A stretch of 64,000 nucleotides of DNA from JAJZAM01 sp027391075 (GTDB lineage: Bacteria; Actinomycetota; Acidimicrobiia; Acidimicrobiales; Palsa-688): positions 3,287 through 67,286 of the forward strand of contig DAHYHI010000087.1 in NCBI GenBank assembly GCA_027391075.1. The letters are read 5' to 3'. Shown piece by piece: positions 9,669 to 17,856 of this stretch; the first letter of the stretch is position 1; each line of letters starts with the position of its first letter. The notes beneath the pieces are model-generated. The model was not told where the DNA came from, searched no databases, and was given only the letters and a program-made list of their open reading frames with translations. Both the position numbers and the translations under genes were made by a program.

Positions 9669-10271
9669 ATGGGAAGTAAGTCCTTGTCACCGTGGCTCCG
9701 CCTGAAAGCGTTCACGAGTAGCTCGAAGGCGCTACGAGGTCTTCCGGCACTCTACGTCGGATTCCTGGTCTTCGCCGTTGCAGCCGCCGCCATCGCAGCG
9801 ACAAGCTTCAAGCTCACGTCGAAGTCTCTACCCGGACCGATCAACGCGTCCTCCCCCGTCGTCAGGCAGTCAAACCAAGCGTCAGCTTCGAGACTTGCCC
9901 AGACGGCCGGGGTGACTCAGGGTTCCTCACCGAAGGTCTCGTCGCCTGGCACCGCAGCCACCGCGCCGCCCGCCAGCACCACGACGTCAAGTCCGTCACC
10001 CGCAGGGATCCCTTACTCACCGCCCACGACCACTACACCTCATACGAGCACAGCTGGGTCCTCGCCAATGGTGGTACAGCCAACCCACGATGTCGTGGAG
10101 GTGGCCACCCAAAACGCTCCGCCGGCTACCAGCGCCCCCCCAGCGGAGCATGCGACGACGACTACGTATGGTATGCCGGCGAGCTCTTCCTCTGGCGATG
10201 CCACATCGCCATCCCAAGAGCCGTCGTCGACTTCGACGACGGCTCCTTCGACGTCATCGGGCGACAACTGA
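9669..10271 (+). CDS. Membrane-anchored Ser/Thr/Pro-rich protein of unknown function
   Basis: This 200-residue protein was not recognised. A basic N-terminus precedes one transmembrane helix at about residues 27-47 (YVGFLVFAVAAAAIAA). The rest, about 150 residues, is low-complexity Ser, Thr, Pro and Ala with no cysteines. This predicts an outward-facing, flexible and possibly O-glycosylated stalk. The ATG starts 2 nt after the UDP-glucose dehydrogenase stop and the sensor kinase follows 8 nt after its end, so it is part of the same transcript. It could be a wall-spanning anchor or an accessory of the kinase. Confidence 0.7.
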   Translation: MGSKSLSPWLRLKAFTSSSKALRGLPALYVGFLVFAVAAAAIAATSFKLTSKSLPGPINASSPVVRQSNQASASRLAQTAGVTQGSSPKVSSPGTAATAPPASTTTSSPSPAGIPYSPPTTTTPHTSTAGSSPMVVQPTHDVVEVATQNAPPATSAPPAEHATTTTYGMPASSSSGDATSPSQEPSSTSTTAPSTSSGDN

Positions 10272-10279
10272 GCTCGTCG

Positions 10280-11725
10280 TTGCGTCGGCTGCCTCGCATC
10301 GGCACCGTAGGAAGGCTCGCTGGCTTTCACGCGCTTGTGGTCGCGTCCGTACTCGCAATCGTGGCACTGCAACTAACGTTGGAGTTCTCGAATCGCTACC
10401 GGGCGACCATAACGAGGGACCTCTACGAAAACGTAGCGGTCTTCGACCGAGCGGCCGCAACGAGGCCCCCGACGCAGAGCCTCCCCTCATTCGCTCGGGC
10501 CTTCCTTGCCTCCCACGGAGAGACAGGCGGCGATCAACTCGCAATCGCCTTGCCCCCCTTTCACGCGACCTTGGGCTCCCCGGGGGTGGCGGCTCTCATG
10601 TCTGTGCCCGTGGTCCGCTCGCTCAGCGCGGCGGCTCCCTCGAAGTCGACGATCCGAACAGTCACAGTTGCTGGCGCCCCCACGCTTGTCCTTGCGGTGC
10701 CGATTGTCGTAGCCGGCCGACCAGTCGGCACCTTCTTCACAACCGGCAGCCTTGTCAACTTCCAGGCTGTGCAGCGACGGACGGTGGAGCTAACTGTCGC
10801 CGAAGGCACAATTACTGTAATCGCTGCCTTCGTCAGCGTCTACCTGCTGTTACGCCGCCTCCTTGGCACGGTCCGCAGGCTTACCCGAACGGCCGCCGAG
10901 ATCGCCCTCGATGGCGACTTGGGCATGCGCCTTGACGACCAGGATTCCAGGGACGAGGTAGGCGAGATGACAGCGACGTTCAACGCGATGATCGACAAGA
11001 TCGAATCCACGATGACCTCCCAGAAGCAGATGATGGCAACCGTGTCGCACCAGCTGCGGACGCCTCTCACCGCTGCTAGAGGGCACTTGGAGGTCATGAG
11101 CAACGACGATCTAGCCGACCCAGGATCACGCAAGGAGATCGTCGCCGCCGTTATAGACGAACTCGACCATATGCGCAGGATGGTCGAGAGGCTCCTCCTG
11201 CTCGGACGCTCCATCGAAGGCGACCTAAAAGACGCTTGCCCAGTAGACGTGCGCTCCTTGATCCTCGACGTCGACCAAGTGGCGAGAGCACTCGCGCCGA
11301 GAAGATGGGACGTAGGAGACATCCCAGACGTCGTGATCGTCGCCGATCTCGACAAACTAAGGAGCGCTCTCCTCAACCTCGTCGACAACGCCGCTAAGGC
11401 CACCTCACAGGTCGACACGATACGGCTGTCGGCTGTCATGGCGTCGCGCAACCAGGAACGCTACATCGAGTTGGTCGTAGACGACTCGGGTCCCGGTGTT
11501 CCAACAGAGATCCGCCACACGATCCTTGACCGCTTCGGCCGGACAGCTCAGAGCCACCCAGGAGGTTCCGGTATTGGGTTGGCCATCGTCGCAGCTGTTG
11601 CGCGCGCACATCGAGGATACGTCGACATCGGTGACTCGCCCTTAGGTGGTTGTCGCGCAGTCATAGCGGTTCCAGTGCCCGATCCGTCGTGGTCACCGAG
11701 TTACAACCAGGTTGGAGGAGCTTGA
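10280..11725 (+). CDS. HAMP-containing sensor histidine kinase
   Basis: The 481-residue kinase has TM1 at about 14-35, an extracytoplasmic sensor region of about 130 residues, TM2 at about 170-192, a HAMP linker, and a HisKA box with the phospho-acceptor His in TVSHQLRTPL near residue 256. The HATPase boxes are LLNLVDNAAKAT, DDSGPGVP and GGSGIGLAIV. The start appears to be TTG 8 nt after the preceding gene, with only a weak ribosome site. Its partner regulator follows at once. It probably senses an envelope signal and controls the glycan or pilin genes around it; that link is inference. Confidence 0.9.
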   Translation: MRRLPRIGTVGRLAGFHALVVASVLAIVALQLTLEFSNRYRATITRDLYENVAVFDRAAATRPPTQSLPSFARAFLASHGETGGDQLAIALPPFHATLGSPGVAALMSVPVVRSLSAAAPSKSTIRTVTVAGAPTLVLAVPIVVAGRPVGTFFTTGSLVNFQAVQRRTVELTVAEGTITVIAAFVSVYLLLRRLLGTVRRLTRTAAEIALDGDLGMRLDDQDSRDEVGEMTATFNAMIDKIESTMTSQKQMMATVSHQLRTPLTAARGHLEVMSNDDLADPGSRKEIVAAVIDELDHMRRMVERLLLLGRSIEGDLKDACPVDVRSLILDVDQVARALAPRRWDVGDIPDVVIVADLDKLRSALLNLVDNAAKATSQVDTIRLSAVMASRNQERYIELVVDDSGPGVPTEIRHTILDRFGRTAQSHPGGSGIGLAIVAAVARAHRGYVDIGDSPLGGCRAVIAVPVPDPSWSPSYNQVGGA

Positions 11726-11726
11726 G

Positions 11727-12425
11727 TTGCAGGTCCTTGTCGTCGAGGACGACGACCGAATAGCGTCCTTCCTAGAAAAAGGTCTCCGCTCCGAGGGTCA
11801 CGCCGTCACGGTTGCGCCGACCAAGGCTGCGGCGGAACACTGGCTTGCAGCGTCCTTCATGGGCTTCGACCTAGTCCTTCTCGACCTCCGACTCCCCGAC
11901 GGCGATGGCGTGGACCTGCTGCGCGACGCCCGCAATCACGGGCTCCTCGCTCCCGTCATCGTATTGAGCGCCCGGGACGAGCTAGAGGACAAGATAAGAG
12001 GCCTCGACTCTGGTGCGAACGACTACATGACCAAGCCGTTTGCCTTCGACGAGCTCTTGGCACGTATCCGGGCTGTTTGCCGCAGGCCGGGAGAGTCCTC
12101 CGCAACCGACTTGAGCGTGGGAGACCTGAACCTCGACTTGCTTACAAAAGTTGCTAGCCGTAACGGTCGCCGAATCGAGCTCGCCCCGAGAGAATGGGTA
12201 CTCCTGGAGCTCTTCATGAGACATCCCGGCCAGGTTCTCTCACGATCCCAAATCCTAAACAACGTGTGGAGTTACAGCTTCGAGCCAGGCTCCAACGTAG
12301 TCGACGTGTACGTAGGTTACCTCCGGCGCAAGATCGACCTGCCGGGGATGACACCTCTAATCCAGACCGTCCGCGGCGTCGGATACCGCCTCGTAACTCC
12401 CCCACCTCAGGACCCTCTGACCTAG
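11727..12425 (+). CDS. OmpR/PhoB-family response regulator
   Basis: The receiver domain has the acidic pair EDDD near residue 7, the phospho-acceptor Asp53 (LLDLRLPDGDG) and the conserved Lys in KPFAF. The C-terminal winged helix includes LAPREWVLLELFMRHPG and TVRGVGYRL. I chose the TTG at 11727 because GGAGGAG lies exactly 6 nt upstream, giving 232 residues; an upstream TTG at 11712 is less likely. It is the partner of the histidine kinase that ends 1 nt earlier. Confidence 0.93.
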   Translation: MQVLVVEDDDRIASFLEKGLRSEGHAVTVAPTKAAAEHWLAASFMGFDLVLLDLRLPDGDGVDLLRDARNHGLLAPVIVLSARDELEDKIRGLDSGANDYMTKPFAFDELLARIRAVCRRPGESSATDLSVGDLNLDLLTKVASRNGRRIELAPREWVLLELFMRHPGQVLSRSQILNNVWSYSFEPGSNVVDVYVGYLRRKIDLPGMTPLIQTVRGVGYRLVTPPPQDPLT

Positions 12426-12560
12426 AAGGCCAACGGCCACGGCGGCGGAGCACGCGGCCTGCTTCGCAGTATTCCCGACTTGCGAACCTGTCGGGTTAAG
12501 GGCCGGGGCGATCCTGCCGACAGCTACACGGTGAGCCGGGTCCACAGTCCGAAACGCGCT

Positions 12561-13853
12561 ATGCGCCGAAGCCTGGAAGGTGCGGCCCAGACCAGCAACG
12601 GCTTCACCTTGGTGGAGACCGTGATCGCAGTAGCGATACTCGCCTTGTTGTTCCCGATGTTCCTCTCCGCTGCTACGAGCGGGACCCAAGCAGGCAACCA
12701 GGGGCGGATCCGCCAAGTCGCCACAGTCCTCGCTGACACGGCTCTCGACTTCACACGTGCAATAGACCCGAGCCAACTCCTAGACGGCAGAAGCTCCGGT
12801 GGGCCCGCCACGCTGCCGGCTGGAGTTAACCTGACCAACACAGACCAATACGACGACAGCGCAGGCACTCCGGCGGTGCCGCTGTCGACTACCACGGTCA
12901 TCGACAATTACACTTTCACCACGCAGACTTTCATGGGAGTCTGCTACCTTCAGCTGGCCGCAGCCGGCGCTTCGTGCACTACGACCAGCTCGGCCGCTCC
13001 GATGGTTCGGGCGGTCGTAGCCGTGTCGTGGCCCGCCAAAGGTGTCTGTCCCGGCAACGTGTGCGACTACGTCACTTCCAGCCTCATCAGCACCGGCGCC
13101 GACCCTAAGTTCAACGAGGTCCTTCCTACGGGGACTTCTCCCACACCGTCGTGCCCGTCCGGGGCTACGGCATTAGCCGACAGCGCCACGGCGAGCGACC
13201 CTATGTGCGTGTACGGAGCATCAGCGCAAGCGAACTCCGGGCCTTTCGCCGACTCCAACCCCCCCTCGGGCTCGGTTGACTTCACGGGAAGCTCGGGATC
13301 TTACGGATCGGAACTGAGCAGCTCGCCTGGACCTTCTAGCACCAGTTTCACGATCGCAATATGGTTCAAGACGTCCAATCCCGGGGTTCTGATGGGTTTC
13401 GCGAACACGGCCACAGGATCGGGCGGTTCTAGCTGGGACAAGATGCTCTGGGTAGACGGCTCGGGCAACGTCGTCTTCGGCGCCTACCCGGGCAGTACCG
13501 TGGAGATCAAGAGCTCCGACAGCCTCGACGGCGGAGATTGGCACCTAGCGGTCGCGTCCATCAGCACCACTTCGGGCATGGCCCTATACGTCGACGGTTC
13601 GCTAGTGGCCTCCAACTCGTCTGTTACATCTTCCCAACCTTATACGGGTTACTGGAACATCGGCTGGGACAACTCATCCGGATGGCCGGACCACCCCGGC
13701 CAGGCGTTCCTGCAAGGTTCGCTTTCAGACGCGGCGTTCTTCCCGTCGGCGTTGTCGAGCTCACAGGTGGCCACCCTTTACGCCTCCGGTTCGCAAAGCA
13801 CGTGGAGCTCCAACGTGACTGCCTACGGCGCTACCAAGGCATGGTCGCTGTGA
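12561..13853 (+). CDS. PilV-like pseudopilin with a C-terminal LamG-type lectin domain
   Basis: A short leader ends in SNG followed by FTLVETVIAVAILALLF, a class III (type IV pilin) cleavage site between Gly14 and Phe15 with Glu at mature position 5. Next comes a minor-pilin-like body and then, from about residue 232 to 425, a concanavalin-A/LamG-like beta sandwich (FTIAIWFKTS, WHLAVASISTTSGMALYVDG, GSLSDAAFFPSALSSSQV). The body carries several cysteines. I used the ATG at 12561, which gives a usual leader length; in-frame GTG 12531 and TTG 12480 exist and no ribosome site decides. It is translationally coupled to the next pilin-like gene. The probable role is a surface or pilus-tip adhesin binding glycans. 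Confidence 0.8.
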   Translation: MRRSLEGAAQTSNGFTLVETVIAVAILALLFPMFLSAATSGTQAGNQGRIRQVATVLADTALDFTRAIDPSQLLDGRSSGGPATLPAGVNLTNTDQYDDSAGTPAVPLSTTTVIDNYTFTTQTFMGVCYLQLAAAGASCTTTSSAAPMVRAVVAVSWPAKGVCPGNVCDYVTSSLISTGADPKFNEVLPTGTSPTPSCPSGATALADSATASDPMCVYGASAQANSGPFADSNPPSGSVDFTGSSGSYGSELSSSPGPSSTSFTIAIWFKTSNPGVLMGFANTATGSGGSSWDKMLWVDGSGNVVFGAYPGSTVEIKSSDSLDGGDWHLAVASISTTSGMALYVDGSLVASNSSVTSSQPYTGYWNIGWDNSSGWPDHPGQAFLQGSLSDAAFFPSALSSSQVATLYASGSQSTWSSNVTAYGATKAWSL

Positions 13854-14509
13854 GCGAAACCCGAACCGAGGAGGGCTTCACGCTCATAGAGCTCCTCGTA
13901 ACTACCGCGATCATGGCCCTGGTAGCGGTGATGGTCCTCGTGTCGTTGGTGAACGTCATGACCCAGCAGAACCAGGCGGCCTCCTTGGATCGCACTTCGT
14001 CGCAAGTGGGTCTCGCTTTCATAGCATTGGACAAAGAGATCCGCTACGCAGCGACGATCGACTGTCCCTACGGCTGGACGAGCAGCAGTGCTGGGCCCTG
14101 CTCGTCAGCTCCGAGCGACTCCTCGTCCGTTCCGAGCGGCGATTACGCCCTCACCTTCTACTCCACCTACACCACCGCTACGCTCGGCCACCCGCAGTGC
14201 ACCGAGCTTCTCTACGACACCGCCAGAGGACTTCTCGAACAGCGGACTTGGAACGCGACGGGATCGGTCTCCGGTGCTGGCGGATGGTCGATCATCGGCT
14301 CGGGCCTCTCGACCTCGCCTTCCGCTGCGATCTTCGCAATACCGAACGCTACCAGCGGCTCCATCGTCCGCCAACAAGTGACTGTGTCGCTCGCTGCCTC
14401 CTCGGCGGGAACGGTGCCGGCCGTCTCTTCAACCGCGCAGGTCACCTTCACCGCCGTCAACTCGACCGCGGCGGCCCCTCCCACCTCCTCAGCGTGCCCC
14501 TTGTCATGA
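13841..14509 (+). CDS. PilW/PulJ-like minor pseudopilin
   Basis: The 222-residue protein has a prepilin cleavage site after Gly12 (TEEG, then FTLIELLVTTAIM) with Glu at mature position 5 and a hydrophobic assembly helix. The remainder is a Ser/Thr-rich globular pilin-like domain with a few cysteines. The ATG at 13841 and the GTG at 13850, which overlaps the upstream stop, are both possible starts. The next gene starts within its stop codon (ATGA). It belongs to a three-gene minor pilin set. Confidence 0.8.
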   Translation: MVAVSETRTEEGFTLIELLVTTAIMALVAVMVLVSLVNVMTQQNQAASLDRTSSQVGLAFIALDKEIRYAATIDCPYGWTSSSAGPCSSAPSDSSSVPSGDYALTFYSTYTTATLGHPQCTELLYDTARGLLEQRTWNATGSVSGAGGWSIIGSGLSTSPSAAIFAIPNATSGSIVRQQVTVSLAASSAGTVPAVSSTAQVTFTAVNSTAAAPPTSSACPLS

Positions 14510-16284
14510 CACGAACAGATTTGTGCCTCCACCCACACGACCGCCACCGAACAGCTCGCCGAGACGACGAACGTGGTTCGCTGGTCATGGCGCTCACGCT
14601 GCTCATGATCGCCTCGATCGTGCTCGCTTCCGTCGCCAACCAGGCCTTCTTCAGTCTCGGACAGGCGACCCAATCCAACCAGCGCGACGACGCCCTGCAA
14701 GGCGCCCTCGCCGGAGTCCAAGCGGCAGTGGCCGCTATCCGCTCGGCGACCACCGGCACCGGCTCTCACGTGGTCGGCGACGTCGCAGCCCTGCCTTGCG
14801 GGCCCATCGACGGGACCGTGTCGTCTAGCGGCTCGGGCGGCAAGACGATCTCTTACAAGGCGACCATCTCCTACCAGCTTCAGACATCGGCCGGCACGAT
14901 CCCGGCCGCTTCGTGCGTGACAGGATCCGGCCCCCTGCCGTCGTCGTCGACCGTTGCGTTCAGCGTTAAAGATGCGCTGATAACTTCCGTGGGAGGCGAC
15001 AGTCTGTCGAGCTCCACAGGAATATCAAGGACGGAGAACTCCACCTACGACTTCTCGTCCCCGACGGACGCGAACATCCCCGGCGGGCTGATCTACACCT
15101 ATCCTGACGCCACCGGCCAGACTTTCTGCGCCCAGGTAGGCCCGGCGTTCTCCAACGGCTACGAAGTGGTCATGTCGTCGACTTGCAACTCTTCGAACCC
15201 GAGCCCTTCCCTAGTGTTCTCCTACCAGCAGGACTACACCCTGCAGACCTTCGTCGGTGGCGTCGCCTACTGCATAGTCGACCCGGGCCAGAACGGATCC
15301 ACAACCGTGACGAGTCCTTCGAGCACCACCGTCTACGTCGCCCCGTGCGTGTCGCCGGCCCCGCTGTCCCAGCAGTGGGGTGTCAACGACTCCGACTCCA
15401 TCGAAGGCGTCAACTCCTCGGGAGGGCCCAACGGCTGGTGCCTTGACAACTCGATATCGTCCAACAGCCCCGCCAATTACAACCCCAACGGGTCGATAAC
15501 CTACGTGGGGTCTCTCTGCGGGCAAGGCGGCTTCGCTACCGACCAGACGTGGACCATGCAGGCGACCGTCGGTGCCGGCGGCTCCAACCCAGTCCCAGGG
15601 ACGATCGGCCCCACAGACCAGCTGATCAACTACGCCGAGTTCGGCCGCTGCATCGACGTCACCAACCAAGACGTCAACTTCGGGGCTCTAATCGACTACA
15701 CCTGCAAGCAGTTTCCTGACACCTCCGCCTATCCGATCTGGAACCAGAGGTGGTGCACCGTACCGCTCAGCACCTACGGGGAGCCCGCCAACGCCGTACT
15801 TCTATACACCCCTCAGTACGCCAGCGCCGGTTGTCCCTCCAATCCCCTAGCCCCGCCGAGCGGTGTAACGCCCTACTGCCTCACGACCGCCACCGACCCT
15901 GCTACCGACCCTGCGGACAAGCCTTCGGGCGGGTACCCGATCGTGTACCCGTCGGCTGGTGCGACTGCAGTAACTGTCCAGAACTGCTCGACGTTGATCT
16001 CCAACCTTGCGAGCCAGGGGCAATCAGCTCTGACCGGCAACTCGTCGCAGATCTGGATCTCCAACGGCTCGACGGGTAGTTCGTCGGTCATCTACACCTA
16101 CCAGGATTACCGCGGCTACTGCCTTCAAGCTAACGACGCCTACGGGCTCGTGTACCCAAGTGGTCTTTCAGGTGCCAGCTTCACGATGCTGCAGGTCGCC
16201 GCTTGCAACGGAAACCTCACCCAGAAGTGGAACGCCCCGCCCAACTACGGGGCTTCCAACGTCGCTAACACCTACGAAAGCTGA
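14506..16284 (+). CDS. PilX-like membrane-anchored protein with six ricin-type repeats
   Basis: This 592-residue protein has an N-terminal segment like PilX assembly proteins: ERGSLVMALTLLM leading into a single helix at about 25-47, without a clear prepilin Glu5. From about residue 205 to 580 there are six Cys-initiated repeats of about 45-65 residues. Five end in QxW (QQW about 289, QTW 347, QRW 413, QIW 515, QKW 573) and the first is degenerate. This is the pattern of ricin-type beta-trefoil lectins, and six repeats would make two trefoils. The start at 14506 overlaps the previous stop; the frame is open upstream only as a shadow. It ends 6 bp from the convergent gcvPB. Confidence 0.78.
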   Translation: MTRTDLCLHPHDRHRTARRDDERGSLVMALTLLMIASIVLASVANQAFFSLGQATQSNQRDDALQGALAGVQAAVAAIRSATTGTGSHVVGDVAALPCGPIDGTVSSSGSGGKTISYKATISYQLQTSAGTIPAASCVTGSGPLPSSSTVAFSVKDALITSVGGDSLSSSTGISRTENSTYDFSSPTDANIPGGLIYTYPDATGQTFCAQVGPAFSNGYEVVMSSTCNSSNPSPSLVFSYQQDYTLQTFVGGVAYCIVDPGQNGSTTVTSPSSTTVYVAPCVSPAPLSQQWGVNDSDSIEGVNSSGGPNGWCLDNSISSNSPANYNPNGSITYVGSLCGQGGFATDQTWTMQATVGAGGSNPVPGTIGPTDQLINYAEFGRCIDVTNQDVNFGALIDYTCKQFPDTSAYPIWNQRWCTVPLSTYGEPANAVLLYTPQYASAGCPSNPLAPPSGVTPYCLTTATDPATDPADKPSGGYPIVYPSAGATAVTVQNCSTLISNLASQGQSALTGNSSQIWISNGSTGSSSVIYTYQDYRGYCLQANDAYGLVYPSGLSGASFTMLQVAACNGNLTQKWNAPPNYGASNVANTYES

Positions 16285-16290
16285 GGCCGC

Positions 16291-17856
16291 CTACCCCGTT
16301 TGCCCATCGCCGGCGAGCACCGCGTCCCACGTCGCCTGCAGGCGCCTGGCGGCGAGCGCCTCGTCTACCCGCCCGACCGGCGTAGAGCGCGGGGCAAGGG
16401 CGGCCTCCCCTGGCGGCTCGGTGGCGATAGTCACGAGAGAGTCCGCCAACGCCGAGAGCGTTTCGAGACTTTCGGTCTCGGTGGGTTCTATCATCAACGC
16501 CTCGTCGACCACCAGCGGAAAGTACACCGTAGGGGCATGGAAGCCCTCCTCTAACATTCGCTTCGCCACGTCGAGAGCCCGAATACCCTTCGACTTTTTC
16601 AGGCTCGACGTGGAGGCTACGAACTCGTGCATCGCCGGCCGGTCAAAGGGGATGTCGTAGAAACCTCTCAGGCGCTGGCGGAGCCAGTTCGAGTTGAGCA
16701 CCGCCGCCTGGGCGACCGTTAGCAGGCCGTCCCCTCCGTTTAGGAGGATGTACGTCCACGCCCGCGCCAAGGCGAGAGCGTTGCCGTGCCAGGCGTGCAC
16801 CCTGCCAACCGACCTCGCCGGGGTGTACCACTCGAAGCTGCCGTTATCAGATCGGCGTGGCAGCGGACCGGGCAGGAACGCCGCCAGGCGCTCCGACACC
16901 GCAACCGGGCCGGCGCCGGGACCGCCACCGCCGTGGGGCACAGCGAAAGTCTTGTGAAGGTTCATGTGCACGATGTCGAATCCCATGTCACCGGGGCGGG
17001 TGACCCCGAGTATCGCGTTCAGGTTCGCCCCGTCGTAGTAGAGCAAGCCGCCCACGTCGTGCACCGCCGCTGCTATCTCGGCGATGTCTTCCTCGAACAA
17101 ACCGAGTGTGTTCGGGTTCGTCAACATGATGCCGGCCACGTCGGTATCGAGGCGTGATCTGAGCGCCGCCATGTCGACGAGACCGCGCTCGTCACTGGGC
17201 ACGGTGACGGTCTCGTAGCCGCCGAGAGTGACCGAAGCCGGGTTGGTCCCGTGAGCCGAGTCGGGGATGATCACCTTGGTGCGTCTCTCGCCGTTGGACG
17301 CGTGCCATGCTCGCATCAGCAGCAGCCCTGTGAGCTCTCCAGCCGCGCCCGCCGGCGGTTGCAGCGTGGCCGCCGCCATACCGGTCACCTCACAGAGAGC
17401 CTCCGTGAGGCCGCAAAGAAGTTCCAACCATCCCTGGCACAGGCCGGCCGGGGAGGCGGGGTGCACGCCTGTCAAGCCGGGCAGCGACGCCGTCTCGTCG
17501 CAGATCTTCGGGTTGTACTTCATGGTGCACGACCCGAGGGGATACGCCCCGAGGTCGACGGAGTATTGGCGGTGGGTGAGCCTGGTGACGTGCGCAACCA
17601 GGTCGCGTTCGGGTACCTCCACCAGGTCCACCGGGCGGTCGCGCAACATCCCCGCCGGGACCAGCTCTGACGGCTCCCACTCGGGGATCCCGGTGGTACG
17701 GAACGACCAGGCCTTCCTGCCGGGGCTGGAGAACTCGAAGATCGTCGGCTCCGACTTTCTGCCCATTACAGGCGCGCTGGTGGCTTTGCCTGCGGGCGCC
17801 GGGGTCCGCACCGACTTGGAGGGTGCCGTCTCGTCTAGGTCGTGGGGAGTGCTCAT
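16291..17856 (-). CDS. gcvPB: Glycine dehydrogenase (decarboxylating) subunit 2
   Basis: This is the C-terminal half of the split P-protein, a PLP enzyme that decarboxylates glycine and passes the aminomethyl group to lipoyl-GcvH. The PLP-binding Lys lies in MNLHKTFAVPHGGGGPG. Other family features are LGSCTMKYNPK and a glycine-rich loop. It has 521 residues. The ATG at 17856 overlaps the gcvPA stop by 4 bp; the same frame is open upstream to 18180 inside gcvPA but that is not a start. It works as a heterotetramer with GcvPA. Confidence 0.95.
   Translation of the reverse strand: MSTPHDLDETAPSKSVRTPAPAGKATSAPVMGRKSEPTIFEFSSPGRKAWSFRTTGIPEWEPSELVPAGMLRDRPVDLVEVPERDLVAHVTRLTHRQYSVDLGAYPLGSCTMKYNPKICDETASLPGLTGVHPASPAGLCQGWLELLCGLTEALCEVTGMAAATLQPPAGAAGELTGLLLMRAWHASNGERRTKVIIPDSAHGTNPASVTLGGYETVTVPSDERGLVDMAALRSRLDTDVAGIMLTNPNTLGLFEEDIAEIAAAVHDVGGLLYYDGANLNAILGVTRPGDMGFDIVHMNLHKTFAVPHGGGGPGAGPVAVSERLAAFLPGPLPRRSDNGSFEWYTPARSVGRVHAWHGNALALARAWTYILLNGGDGLLTVAQAAVLNSNWLRQRLRGFYDIPFDRPAMHEFVASTSSLKKSKGIRALDVAKRMLEEGFHAPTVYFPLVVDEALMIEPTETESLETLSALADSLVTIATEPPGEAALAPRSTPVGRVDEALAARRLQATWDAVLAGDGQTG

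Noticed and set aside
10090..10935. 281-residue plus-strand frame over the stalk protein and kinase N-terminus
   Set aside because: Arg-rich shadow frame of the stalk and kinase genes.
14197..14505. Upstream extension of the PilX-like frame
   Set aside because: It lies inside the PilW-like gene; the ATGA overlap at 14506 is the natural start and gives a proper membrane leader.
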